From the NCBI RefSeq assembly GCF_002865645.1, contig NW_020194643.1, forward strand, positions 248,001 to 312,000: 64,000 nucleotides of DNA. Direction: 5' to 3'. The notes below the pieces were generated by a model, which did not search any database, had not been told where the DNA came from, and worked only from the letters and a program-made list of their open reading frames with translations. Made by a program: the position numbers and the translations under genes. Below are positions 46,773-57,300 of the stretch, in pieces. The DNA is from Hyaloscypha bicolor E (Eukaryota; Ascomycota; Leotiomycetes; Helotiales; Hyaloscyphaceae). Numbering within the stretch: position 1 is the first letter of the stretch; every line of letters begins with the position of its first letter.

Positions 46773-48925
46773 ATGTCTCTTTTAACCCTTCGTTCATCTC
46801 CAGCCCCTCGTACGCCTCGCGAACGCACCTATGGCCGTACAGATCAATATTTTAATATTACTGCACCAGGAGTACGTTCCTCTGGCACTCAGTTCTTACC
46901 CTCCCCTATTACTGAAGAGCCTACTAATAATTGGTCCGCTGAAGACGAAGCTGTATAGGATCAAAGGCTTGCTACAGGTAGTAGTAAGAAAATTCTTACT
47001 GCTAGGAAACGTATAGATATTAGATAGTGGTTGCAAAATCCTAATGCTTCGCTCCCTAGTGGAACAAAAGCAGAGAAACGCTACCAGGCTAATATCAAGC
47101 ACGAATCCTAATTATACGAGCTTCAGGATAATCAGGTATATCGTAAGGAATACCATAATAGTCGCCGCAATGAGATCCTTCCAGCTCGCTATACTCTTTG
47201 CTATAACGATGCCTTTGAGATTTTGACTACTATTTATAAGAAATTAATGCATGCAGGTAAGTACCCCTGAAATATACTAATTTTTATACTAATTACCTAT
47301 ATAATAGCCCCTAATATTGCATTTGAGTATGCAAGACGAATTTGGCATGGCCCGTCCCGTAACGACCACGCTTGGATAAGTACTCGCTATTCTCACTATA
47401 ATAAGGAAAAGACTCAGAAGAATAATAAGGAGATTACACCTATCCAATCTCATTATCCTGGCAAGCGTATGGTTCTGGATTTAATGGATTTTCGTATAAG
47501 TGTCCCTTAAGTCATGTGATTTATCCCTATATTCCTGTATTTCCTGCATTTCCTGTATTTCCTGCATTTCCTGCATTTCCTGCATTTCGTGCATTTCGTG
47601 TATTTCGTACGTTTTTAAGCTTTTCCTATAATTTTCGCAATTCCTGCGATTTTCATAAATTCCGAACCTTTTTATCCATACTTCATTAATACTATAGTAT
47701 TATTATTACTAATACTATTATAGCATGATCCGGACGGAGAATATATGTAGATCTGGCAATTGAAATGCCACTTTTCCAAGTTCGTCTGGATTCGTAGGCT
47801 TAAGGCTAAGACTGCGGACGAAGCTGCGGACGAGCTTGTCAAATGGCTAAATAATAATAGATATATTTCTATTCTAGCCTATAATAATGGGGGGGAGTTT
47901 AAGGGGAAAGTGATTGAGATTTGCAAGAAGAGAGGGATAAAGATTATTCGCGGACGAGCTTATTACCCTCAATCTCAGGGCTCTATTGAGGTAGCTAATC
48001 GAATCTTTAAGAAACGGCTACGGGCCGTACGAGCGGATACTGGTATCTAATCGTGGATATAGTTACTTCTTTTAATCGTATAGGTAATTAATACCACAGC
48101 TATAGGGGCCCTTCCTAAGGGAAATACACCATACGAGGTCTGGTTTGGACGAAAGCCACCTACTGATTTCCTGGATTACAAGGAGAGCGCTCGCCGTATA
48201 CATATAGCCCTGGGAGGTATAGAGGGAGGGGAAGAGGTTGAGAGTAATGAGAATAGTAGTTCTGAGGGTAGAGAGGATAGCTTATTCGTTAACGAGGAAG
48301 CAGATCAAGAAGAAGCAGCTAAGGAGATAATTTTATCTGAACTAACTAAGAGGGTTGCGGAGCATATGAGAAAACAGAGGGAGAATATGGTAAAGAGAGC
48401 GAATTCTAAAGCTCTTGAGTATGATATTCAAGAGATTGCAACTCTCGGGATCCCAAAGCAATACAGATTCAGTACAGAAATGGCTAGGATTCCAGTAAGA
48501 GTTCTGGAAAAGACTTCAAAGGTATATAATTTATGAGCCTTACTTTTAATAAAAGCTAATTAAAATAGGGCTACCGTCTAGCTACTAAGTATGGCGAGCT
48601 TACTACTCTCTGGCCGCATAGTACCCTCAACAAAATCACCTCCCAATTGACTTATCCTGATTTACCTACTACTGGTGCAACCCACAAGAGGGATAAAATT
48701 ACCCTTCCCAAAGCGGTAGCAAAGGAGAATAATCGTGGTTCAATTGCGTCAGTTCAGAAGGCTGGAAGAGTATCTGAGAGAGCAAAGAAGAGAGTAGCTA
48801 AGGAGCAAGCACGTGAGAATGGAGCTAGAGAAGGAGGAGAATCAGGTGATCAAGTGAAGGGGAGGGCACCAAAAAGGGCTAGGGTGGCTATAGGAGCGCC
48901 TAGACGTAGTGGGAGGCATGTATAG
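46773..48925 (+). pseudogene. Integrase-core (rve) transposase gene of the TIR element, with RIP-type stops
   Basis: ATG at 46773. Intron 47257-47307 (branch TACTAAT) joins KKLMHA to PNIAFEYARRIWHGPSRND; RMVLDLMDF (about 47470) carries the first catalytic Asp. A 232-bp intron-like or inserted segment (47492-47723) precedes HDPDGEY and FSKFVWIRRLKAKTADEAAD. NNGGEFKG and YYPQSQGSIEVANRIFKKR are the second-Asp and Glu blocks (the Asp codon appears as Asn in AYNNGGE). INTTAIGALPKGNTPYEVWF follows, then IPKQYRFSTEMARIPVRVLE, a short intron (about 48521-48567), YRLATKYGELTTLWPHSTLN, and a basic tail ending RRSGRHV at 48925. In-frame TAG/TAA at 46956, about 47025, about 47108, 47748, 48048 and beyond fit RIP of CAG/CAA/TGG. 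Not functional. Confidence 0.75.
47533..47610. repeat. 9-bp tandem repeat in the integrase gene
   Basis: About eight units of ATTTCCTGC and variants (ATTTCGTGC, GTATTTCCT) inside the segment 47492-47723 that separates DLMDF from DPDGEY. They show that this segment is non-coding (long intron or insertion). Confidence 0.75.
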
Positions 48926-48950
48926 TAAAGCTTTTACTATTCCCGAAACC

Positions 48951-49731
48951 TCAATATTACCCGATTAGGCAATCGGCTCTCCGATTGATCAATCGGCCCC
49001 CCGATTGATTAATCGGGACCCACTGTGGCTTGCGAATCGTATTCCATTTACGATTGATTAATGGGAGTCCCGATTGATTAATCGGAGAGCCGATTGATTA
49101 ATCGTAGCGCCCGATTCCTAAACCGCTCGTATTGACAGATGGGATGGAACAGAGTACCAAACCACTAAAACCGCAAAAACCGCAAAATCAAAATTATATA
49201 TTATATATTACTTAAAATCAAATACAGAATTATACTAAAATTATATTTAGACTTATATTTACTATTAATAAAGAATTCTTTATATATTAAAATAAGCTAT
49301 TTTATTAAAAAAAATCTTTTTTCTTTCTTAAAAAAGCTCTTTATTTATTATAATAAGCTAGCCTTTAAAAAGTTTTTTATATATTATAATAAGTTATTAA
49401 AAAGCTTTTTATAAAATTAATTTATTATAATATATAAAAAGCTTTTTGAGAAAATAATTTATTATAATATATAAAAAACTTTTTAAAAAATAATTTATTA
49501 TAATATATTAAAAGTTTTTTAAAAAGAAAAAAACAGCTTTTTAAAAACTAGTTTATTATAATATAACTTATTATAATAAATATAAGTTTAAATATAAGTT
49601 TAGTATAAGTCTATATTTAATTTTAAGTAATATATAATTTATAGTTTTGATTTCGCAATTTTCGCAGTTTAGTAGTTTAGTGCTCGAGTGTTTTGGATTT
49701 TGGCCCTTTACCGCCTAAAATCCTGCCCTAC
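48951..49731 (-). repeat. Right inverted arm of the integrase transposon (interrupted by a MITE)
   Basis: Complement of the left arm. Iterons at 48962, 48982, 49002, 49051, 49071 and 49091 (six, one more than on the left). The match runs to GGGATGGAACA at 49151, breaks for about 530 bp, and resumes at CGAGTGTTTTGGATTTTGGC (49685) to the end. Confidence 0.7.
49152..49685. mobile_element. AT-rich MITE (~530 bp) inside the right arm
   Basis: Absent from the left arm, so it is a later insertion. Its ends are imperfect inverted repeats of about 41 bp (GAGTACCAAACCACTAAAAC and complement of GTTTAGTAGTTTAGTGCTC). The interior is RIP-like with reiterated TTTATTATAATATA and AAAGCTTTTT words. No coding capacity. 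Exact ends and target duplication are uncertain by a few bases. Confidence 0.6.
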
Positions 49732-49860
49732 CGAACCTTGATTGAAGTGATTCGATGAGAGAGGCCCAACGGGTGGTCTGCCTGGATTTGGCTCCTCATG
49801 GTGCCCTGTTCTGAGGTTACACACGCTGAGAGTCTTTGGCAGTGGCTGAAGGATAATACT

Positions 49861-49987
49861 GCTCAGTGGAGGCTCGGTAAGGGTGCATGTGGAGTAAACC
49901 AGGCAACATTTGGACCTTCTTGCATTAACGGGGAGTCCCTCTGGAGCGGACCCCCGGCTTCAAGAAAAGCCCGAGTTACATTGCATA
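49861..49987. repeat. Short dispersed repeat, copy 2
   Basis: About 127 bp similar to 32301-32422 (GGTGCATGT...AAACCAGGCAACATTTGGAC...AAAAGCCCGAGTTACATTGC). This copy has a 5-bp insertion GGAGT. It lies about 350 bp upstream of the deaminase-domain gene; the remainder of 49732-50333 shows no other feature. Confidence 0.6.
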
Positions 49988-50333
49988 AAAGGTTCGGATA
50001 TGATTGGAGATAATTGTTGAAGCGGGTCAGTCTCCAGGCAACCGGCCACGATCCCCACCTCACGTCGAAGCTACCTTTTGCTCATGAGGCTAGCGCACAT
50101 GTCATTGCATGAGGCTCTGTCGCCTTTCGTTTGCAGAGGCCAGTCTCCTCGTGTTTGCAATGTCTTTTGGATATTTTTCGAACCCGAGAAGCATGGCACT
50201 CGGGGAGGGTAACAAGCGTTGACGATAGAGTTGATCGTGTGAGATGCGAAGTCTTGTTTGCCAGCCACCTATGCTTCACGAATAATGTTGGAGTTAAAAG
50301 CTTGAGAGGAATCATGTTTGCAAAATACACAAA

Positions 50334-52273
50334 ATGGAAACGCCGATGTGGGGAGGGTCGATCACCCGCCGAGACCTGCTGCGAAGTACGACCCTCTTCC
50401 AGACTCTGAACAAGGTCCCAGAGCTACCAAAAGACAATGCCGCTGCATCTGAAATCAATTCCACTTACCGATTGACCATCTCCAAAGAGAAAGAGATTAC
50501 AAGCAAGTTGGCATTTTTGTCCGCCACATCGGACGATAACAAGAAGGTGATGGCTGTCTGCGTCGAAGAACATACCAACAAAGAAGGGATCACGATCCGA
50601 GTAGCATCGAACAGGGGCGACCTCTCTAAAGTTGTAAGCGGGTTCAAAAAGGTTGCTAGGATCCTAGAAGGTGCTGCGAGGCGAGGTAGGTATTTATAAA
50701 AACTTGATCTCTTCAGGTCCAGCTAATTTGCTGTTTAGAGAAGCCCAAAATCGAAAACCAAAAGGCTCTTCTCGAAGAGATCGTCAAGCTGGACTTCGAG
50801 CGCATTTTATCACGCCTCCGATCACGGCATATTAGGAAATGGACAAGAAAGACTTTGCGGAAAAAGCCTCTGATCACCCAATTATCTGACACATTACAAG
50901 AATATTCCCTAGAACCAAGCTTGACAGACATGGGAAAAGACAGAGCACAAGATCTGGGGGCGTTGTTCAGCAGACTTGAAAGCTTCGAAGACGTGAGAGC
51001 GGACAGGAAGGAAGCAGAGGATGTGCTTTGTGAAATCGTGAAGGCGGCCAACGATTTCTCCCATTTCAGTAATCTCAGCTTCGCACTGGAAACGTCCAAG
51101 GTGGACCCAAACCTGAAGAAGCATCTGCTAAAGTCAATCACCAAACTCGGCCATTATTTTTCTATTGCTTCCGACCTTGTTTCTGCAGCGAGAAAAAGCT
51201 CATGGCAATTGTTCCAAAATATCGACGTAGAACCATTTCAAATCCAAGTACCCCCTTCCATCGAAGATGCACTTCAAAATCTCCTACCCTCGAGACTCAC
51301 CGAGTCCGTGTTAAATCTAGCCAATCTTCACGCACAGGAAACCGAGAAAGAATATCACAAGCGACTGTCCGAGATTACAAGAGGGGGGCGCAAGGTCCAT
51401 GCTGAAGTGCAACTCCTCTTTTTTTATGAGCTTCACCCAGGCTCTCCGCAACCTAGGTTCATATGCTCTAGTAAGAAAGCTTGCTATTTGTGCAATCTCT
51501 TCTTCCACAACCATGGTGGCTTTCTCCTTCCGCAAACGCATGGCAAGCTATATGATACGTGGATCATACCAGACTGGGTGAAAGTCCCAGCAGAACGTCA
51601 TCAAGACCTCGCACTCATCACGAAGAAGTTCAAAGCCACTTTGGATGATAGGATCAAAGAGACTATAGAGTTCGGGCCAGAGTCACACCCCGACCCAAGC
51701 GAGAGTTTTGTACTCACAGATGCAGAGCGGTCGTCAACTGAAGTATCTGATATCCCGACGTTGAAGTCCCAAGGCTCGACGTCAACACTCCGCCAGCAAC
51801 CTCCTCAGGGTGAAGAAAAAACCGTTTGTGAACGACTGTCTCAAAGTACAGAGGCGCCTACACAACCAAGGAAAGCCTCTGCAGAATTGCCTCGTGCTGT
51901 TAAGCTTCCCAGCATAATTCCGGAAAAGACAGTATCGCCAGCTTCAGATGTCGTCTCTCTCGTCTCTGTCAAAAAGAGAAACCTCCCTTATAGCCAGATC
52001 ATCAAACTGGCAACGCCATCATTCTACGTTCAAATTGACAAATTCTTCGTTACACTTGAATTCGCTGAAGTATTGTCTGGTCGTTTATTTATCACGAAGC
52101 GAGGAGAATGGGTACCGAGCAAGACAGTTCGGGTTGTTGACATCAACGATATTCCCACAACCTCAGAGCTGGAAGTGCATTGTTCTCAGGAATCGAACGA
52201 GGTCCAAGTCCTTTTGCAAAGTCAAGGGACGGAAATCTTTTCCATAAGATTTGTTTGGGATGACGCTTACTGA
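50334..52273 (+). CDS. OTT_1508-like deaminase-domain protein
   Basis: Predicted join(50334..50685, 50739..52273), 628 residues. ATG at 50334 has the context CACAAAATGG. The 53-bp intron (GTAGGT...GCTAATTTGCTGTTTAG) joins EGAARR to EKPKIENQKALLEEIV; acceptors at 50716 or 50722 would break the frame. The N-terminal ~120 residues contain FLSATSDDNKKVMAVCVEEH and VASNRGDLSKVVSGFKKVAR, also typical of this fungal family. The deaminase fold is at about 335-390: H338-A-E340 in KVHAEVQLLFFYE and C366-x2-C369 in CYLCNLFFHNHGG, then THGKLYDTWIIPDW. That is a complete Zn-binding set for a cytidine-deaminase-like enzyme. The C-terminal ~240 residues are a low-complexity linker plus a beta-rich end. Substrate unknown; such fungal proteins have been proposed to act in nucleic-acid conflict, but this is inference. 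Confidence 0.78.
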
Positions 52274-52845
52274 GCTACTTCTTCAAAAGGATGGATGTGT
52301 TAGGAATTGAAGTATTGCTGATGGTGTTAATAATGCTCGTATTTCATTTAGATTAAAGTTCCTCGGGTACAACAGTCCCATTGTCAACCAGTGAGTGGGT
52401 TGAAGGAGGCGGATTTACTCACTTGAGCGCACTGATAGCTTTCAACTCTCGAAGCATGAAAGCAGCCTCAAAACCTGAGATAGTTGCGCCCTGAACATGA
52501 GGTTAGGAGTCTGCACTGCTGAAACGGTTTGTGCAATCACACGTAATCGTGCTTGAAATCACGAAATGATGGGTAACATCGGTTTTAGAAGATATTGCCA
52601 CCGTGTGTCTCACTTCAGACTTGGTCATTGGCTCGAATATCCCTCCCAGCATGCATGATGTCGAAAACACAAGATGAGGCTGAGGCTGTGCAGGAGGCTG
52701 CGCAGTCGTACATGAGGCTGCAACACTGAGTACTGCTGTTTCCAGATGATACAATTAGCAGCTCTTTTCCATTTCTGGGCTCTTTTCACTTGAATCTACG
52801 TCAATTCTTTAATTTGAAGTCCTAAGGACAACTGAACTACCCAGA
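52274..52845 (-). other. Spacer with a possible small minus-strand gene of unknown function
   Basis: On the complement, frames at about 52754-52503 (containing AASCTTAQPPAQPQPHLVF and SSKTDVTHHFVISSTIT) and about 52498-52420 (GATISGFEAAFMLRELKAIS) could be two exons joined over a CTAAC branch site and TTCAG acceptor. No ATG is evident at the beginning and no family is recognised. Low-confidence coding candidate; otherwise this is simply the space between two plus-strand genes. Confidence 0.25.
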
Positions 52846-54190
52846 ATGTCTGGTATCTTGCCAATGCCGGGTGCGTGGGACAGCGCGTGGGACAGCCCTA
52901 CAGAAATAGCACCTAGCAGTGATGTTCCTGTCCCTCCTTCTTCCGGACCACGCCCCTCTGGTTCAACCAGGCAGCGTCCTTCAGGCGTGCCTTCCCCGAG
53001 TAGCACTCCAAGTCGCGAAGTTCCTCGGCAGCCCAGAGCTCAAAACCCTTTCAGAAGACCAACCCGCGAAGTCCCTGCCGCGAGAGCATCTGGCGGCGAA
53101 GAGATCAAACGTCCCATCGTGGTAGCGGTCTTTGGCCAGGCGGGCACTGGAAAAACATCCTTCATAAAGGCTGTGACTGGAATGGATCTTGAAGTAGGGC
53201 ATAATCTTGCGTCGTGTAAGATCTACCACCTTGACCTAGAAGATTTGAATTTGGAGACTGACCAATTCGCGAATAGGTACTGACGCTGTCCTCCAAGTAC
53301 CTTGCACAATCGAAAACGAAAATGTTGTCCTCGTTGACACTCCGGGCTTCAGCGACACGCACCTCAGTGATACAGAGATCCTAAGAATGATCGCTGAATG
53401 GATGAAGGACACATATGATGAAGGATTCCTCTTATCAGGAATTATTTATCTCCATCGAATCATCGATGTTCGCATGGAAGGGCCAAATCTCAAGAACCTG
53501 CGGATGATGAAGCAACTATGCGGGGCAGACTCGTTACAAAATGTGGTCTTGGCCACTACAATGTGGGAGAAAGTGACAATAGAGGAAGGATTGAGACGCG
53601 AGGCAGAGTTGGAGCAAACGTATTGGAAGGACTTGATTGATGGTGGTGCTACCGTTGCGAGAATAACGACACAGTCTGGGAACGAAGCTCAATCCCTGGT
53701 CAAGTCATTGCTGAAGAACACCCCAACATCAACCCGGCTCCAGGATGAGCTTAATAGCGGTCTAACTCTCGTCCAAACTGCAGCGGGTATAGAAATCAGG
53801 GAGGAGATGGCAAAACTTGAGCAAAAGTTGAAAGCAGAGCACCAGGTCGAAATTGAGGAATTGAGGATAGCTCAAGATAACCGTAAGAAATGCATTTCTA
53901 TTACATATCCCAACGATGCATCCTGACTCAGAAACATAGAAAATGCACAGCTCGAGAGACAAATTAGAAATGAAATGGCGGAGAGCCTACGTAGGCTAGA
54001 ACGCCTTGAAGACGAGAAGACGTTATTCGCAAGGTTGGAGCACTTGTCGTCGAAGAAATTACCAAAGGTGAACAGAAGCGGGCTGTTTGGTTGGGGGAGC
54101 TATTGCTGCCATTTCTGTGGCAAAAAGACAAGACATGTTGGAAGATGGACTTGCAGCGAGTGCAACAAACAACAAAGAAATATTTGGTAG
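52846..54190 (+). CDS. P-loop GTPase-like (AIG1/G-domain type) protein with coiled coil and C-terminal CxxC pairs
   Basis: Predicted join(52846..53215, 53277..53882, 53940..54190), 408 residues. The N-terminal ~90 residues are Pro/Ser/Arg-rich and probably disordered. The G domain has Walker A/G1 GQAGTGKTS (97-105), NLASCTDAVLQVPC across the first intron (G2 region), and G3 DTPGFSD (144-150). ATTMWEKV then lies at the usual position of the G4 strand, without a clear NKxD. A long helical region follows (EIREEMAKLEQKLKAEHQVE, RNEMAESLRRLERLEDEKTL). The C-terminus has CHFCGKK...CSECNKQ, two CxxC pairs that could bind zinc. Both introns restore phase exactly. Fungi have many such G-domain proteins of unknown role. 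It is convergent with VPS13, 207 bp away. Confidence 0.7.
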
Positions 54191-54397
54191 GCCCTATCCA
54201 GGGAAAGGAACAGCAAATAGGAATCGGGAAAGTACTTGCCAGACACACACTTCACAACCACAGCCTCAAGATCAAGACCTCAAAGTTAAAAACTCCGTTT
54301 ATGCTCCAAATATCTACCTCGCCCCCGAAATTCGTTTATCTATCCCATCCATGTTTCCTCCTTTCCTCCTTTCATCCTTTCCCATCACCAATATCTC

Positions 54398-57300
54398 CTA
54401 TTCCGTTGCCTTGTACTTCTTATTAAACTCGTTCACTGCAACCCCGATCTTCCGATAAAGGAAATTCCTGCTGCTCTCCTCCGCCACCGGTACGAAAGGT
54501 CCATTTGTGCCACCCCTCAACGTCAAGCTCAATCCCGTCCTCTCTTTACTAATGGTCTGGATATCCTTCAACGGGACATCCCACTCCGTCGTCAATTTCT
54601 TGCTCTTGATGAGCATGATGCGACTGTATGTCAACATGACAACGACATCCTCCCTTGGTAGCTCGAGATGAGCGATATACTGCTCATTGAAGTACTTCCC
54701 ATTATCAAGCTGCTTTAACCAGAATTGGCCGAGGGCTTCGCGCTGAGAGTAAGGACGGACGATGCCATCCGGACCAACAAAGCGCGTAAGACGCACTCGA
54801 TCAAGGCCTTCCTGATCAAAGACCGTGGTGGTGTTACGGATCCCTTCACTGACGTTGGAGGCCAGATCGAAGACGCCGATTGCGGGTTTCGTGACGAAGC
54901 CGAGTGCTCCTTTTCCAACGCCTTTGAAGAATCCTGCGAGGCCTTCTTGCTCGGCACCTTCCATTGGCTTTCGGACCAGGCCACCCACACCGCTGCCAAC
55001 ACTTGTAAACAAGGAGTTGGCTCCTGCTTGGACGCCATAAAGTGCGTGCTTGGGTCGATTTCGAGATTTGGTCATACGACGACGATCCTGGAACTGCTTG
55101 TCCATGGTGGCCTCTGCCAGACCTTTGGCAATGCTGCCGGTGAACTTGGAGAAACTATCTGATACACCAAAGACCGACTTCTTGACAAAGCTTGTCGCCC
55201 CTTTGGCGATACCAATTCCTAGTTGTTCAGGTCGATCGGACATGATGAATCCTTGATATGGCTCGTAGAAGATATCTGCAACTCCTGAGCTCAGGTTGTT
55301 GAACAACCCAACGGGGTTGCCAAGGAAATCGGCTGAGCCAAGAATCTTGTGTACTTGGTACAGTGCTTCCTGTGAGTAATGGTTGGATATGTTCTGGACC
55401 AAAATAGCTGCAGAAACTCTGGCATTCTCGAGCATCAGGGCATTGAGACGCACAGGAGCATCGTTGATGTTGCCGATAGCCATTGTGAGAACATTCAAGA
55501 AGAACATCAGTGGGTTCCTGGATGATGTTTTGTCTTCGGCATTGACTCGATCCGTTCGCACAAAGGATAAATCAAGCTGCATCGGTTGGATGTTCAACAA
55601 CTCGAAGTACATGTCTTGACCCGTTTGTTCTTGCTTCGGTTCTGGGATGTCGAGGTTCTCGTCGCAGAGCACTCCTTCGTGCACTTCTGACCAGCTGGCA
55701 CCTGGAACTTTTGAGAATTCAAGAAGGGCGTAGACAAAGTCTTCATCAATTTCCAAAGTCATCTGTTGCAGCAGAATTGTTGCATACTTGATGTAGAGCA
55801 CACCATACGAGTCATCCTTGACGCGAGTAATCATTGCGTGGACAGACGGATGGGCCTCGGTCTCCTTGGTATTCTTCGGGACAACACTGGGATACAAGAT
55901 CATAGGGAAGATTCCTCCGTAGAGTTGATTGTCGATCTGTATCCATGTGATTGCGGCCGTGATCGTCTGGTAGAGTGGCGATTCAGAATACTTGAGTGAT
56001 ATATCTCGCAAAGTAACATAGGCCAACTCGATTGGCTGAGCGTTCACAAGGGAGATTCCGATTCCGGCAAGTTTGAGTTGTGCCCGGAAAGTGACTCCAG
56101 TGTCTTGATACTTCACCTCAAAACCTCCAGCGACACTGGTGGTAGATTCCGATCGAGTCTTCTGCTTGTACAAACTCTTCGAGGCTCTATAATTTGATAG
56201 GATCAACGTTTGCGTTGGACCATCAGCCGCGACGTTGAGATCGATGATCTTTGCTTCTCTTGCCCCTGGTGCGGTGTGTGGAGCGGGTATCTTCATCGGG
56301 ATCAAGTTACCAATCTCAGCAAGCTTGATATGTCTCTCTCTGCCATTTGCGTTGATGATAAGCTCCTTGTTCTTGGCTGCAGGGTAGTCCCACGCGTATG
56401 GCATAATACTCCGAGGTGGTAGTCGGTAGCGAACGGGGCGCCAGCCAGATCTATCCTCAACCTCCTCATCATCGATGTGCGGATTTGCCTGCCAGAATGT
56501 GAACTCGGTGTCGCTCTCATTCCGCATAGAGAACGGCCAGTTCTTGGTTTCAGCGCTGAGATGGAGGAATACCGTTGCATTCTCCATCAGCACTTCGATC
56601 CTCACAAGTTTCTGTCGTTGACCAGCCTTTGCAAGCTTGACGTGTGTAGTTCCCAGATCAGAGATGTTGAATGGGGAAGACCATTGGTTGTTGAGACCAG
56701 GGAAGCACAATGACAATTGCTTGATTGTGCTCTTTTGTAAGAAGTGCAGGGGTTGAAGGGCATCCGGCTTCAACGTCATGAGATCTGATGATCCAGGCTC
56801 CCGGACGTTGATCTCTTCATTCATCCGATTCTTTAGCACAAATCTCGGGGCAAGTGTCACTACCCGTGTCATCTTGTATTTGCCTTCCCCATTCTCAACT
56901 GTAATGCCAACGTGGATTTCGGTGTTCTTCGTTGTGGACGGCAGGACGACGTCAACCGTACTTCCGATTGCATCAAAACTCTGTGGTCTACTCCAATTCG
57001 ATTCTCCAACCTTCAAAATCACGCGGTTTCGTTGGTCATCAGCACCAAAAGCGAACATGTATGGTAGAGCTTTGCGTCTTTCGGTAGCCGAGTCTGTATG
57101 GAAACCTTGCCCAGCAGCAGTCCTCGCTTGTTGGAGCAGCGATTTTGCCTTGATATTGATATCAAGTCCAGTCTTGTTCAGAATGACATAAGGACTGAAC
57201 ACCGTAACTCTGAATGCACCGCCACTGTCGGGTATCTTGTAGTAATGGAGGCGAAGATTTAGAGAAAGACCGTCGGCGTCCTTACACACAAGAATCGACT

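Larger units (their letters stand above)
46048..49731. mobile_element. TIR transposon with rve-type integrase/transposase (Ginger-like?), about 3.7 kb
   Basis: Ends TAGGGCAGGATTTTAGGCGG (46048 on) and its complement (to about 49731) bound inverted arms of roughly 220 bp, the right one enlarged by a 530-bp MITE. Because the ends are palindromic around TA, the target duplication could be TA or absent; no 4-bp duplication is obvious. Inside are palindromic iterons, a 51-bp minisatellite, a 14-bp tandem repeat and a spliced plus-strand gene with an integrase core domain. Retroviral-type integrase plus long TIRs and no LTRs or RT is the layout of Ginger-type cut-and-paste elements; the exact family is not established. 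Confidence 0.72.

Noticed and set aside
46773..48925. Ty1/copia or Ty3 retrotransposon as source of the integrase gene
   Set aside because: No RT, RNase H or LTRs between the inverted arms, and the gene ends shortly before the right arm; a TIR transposon fits better.
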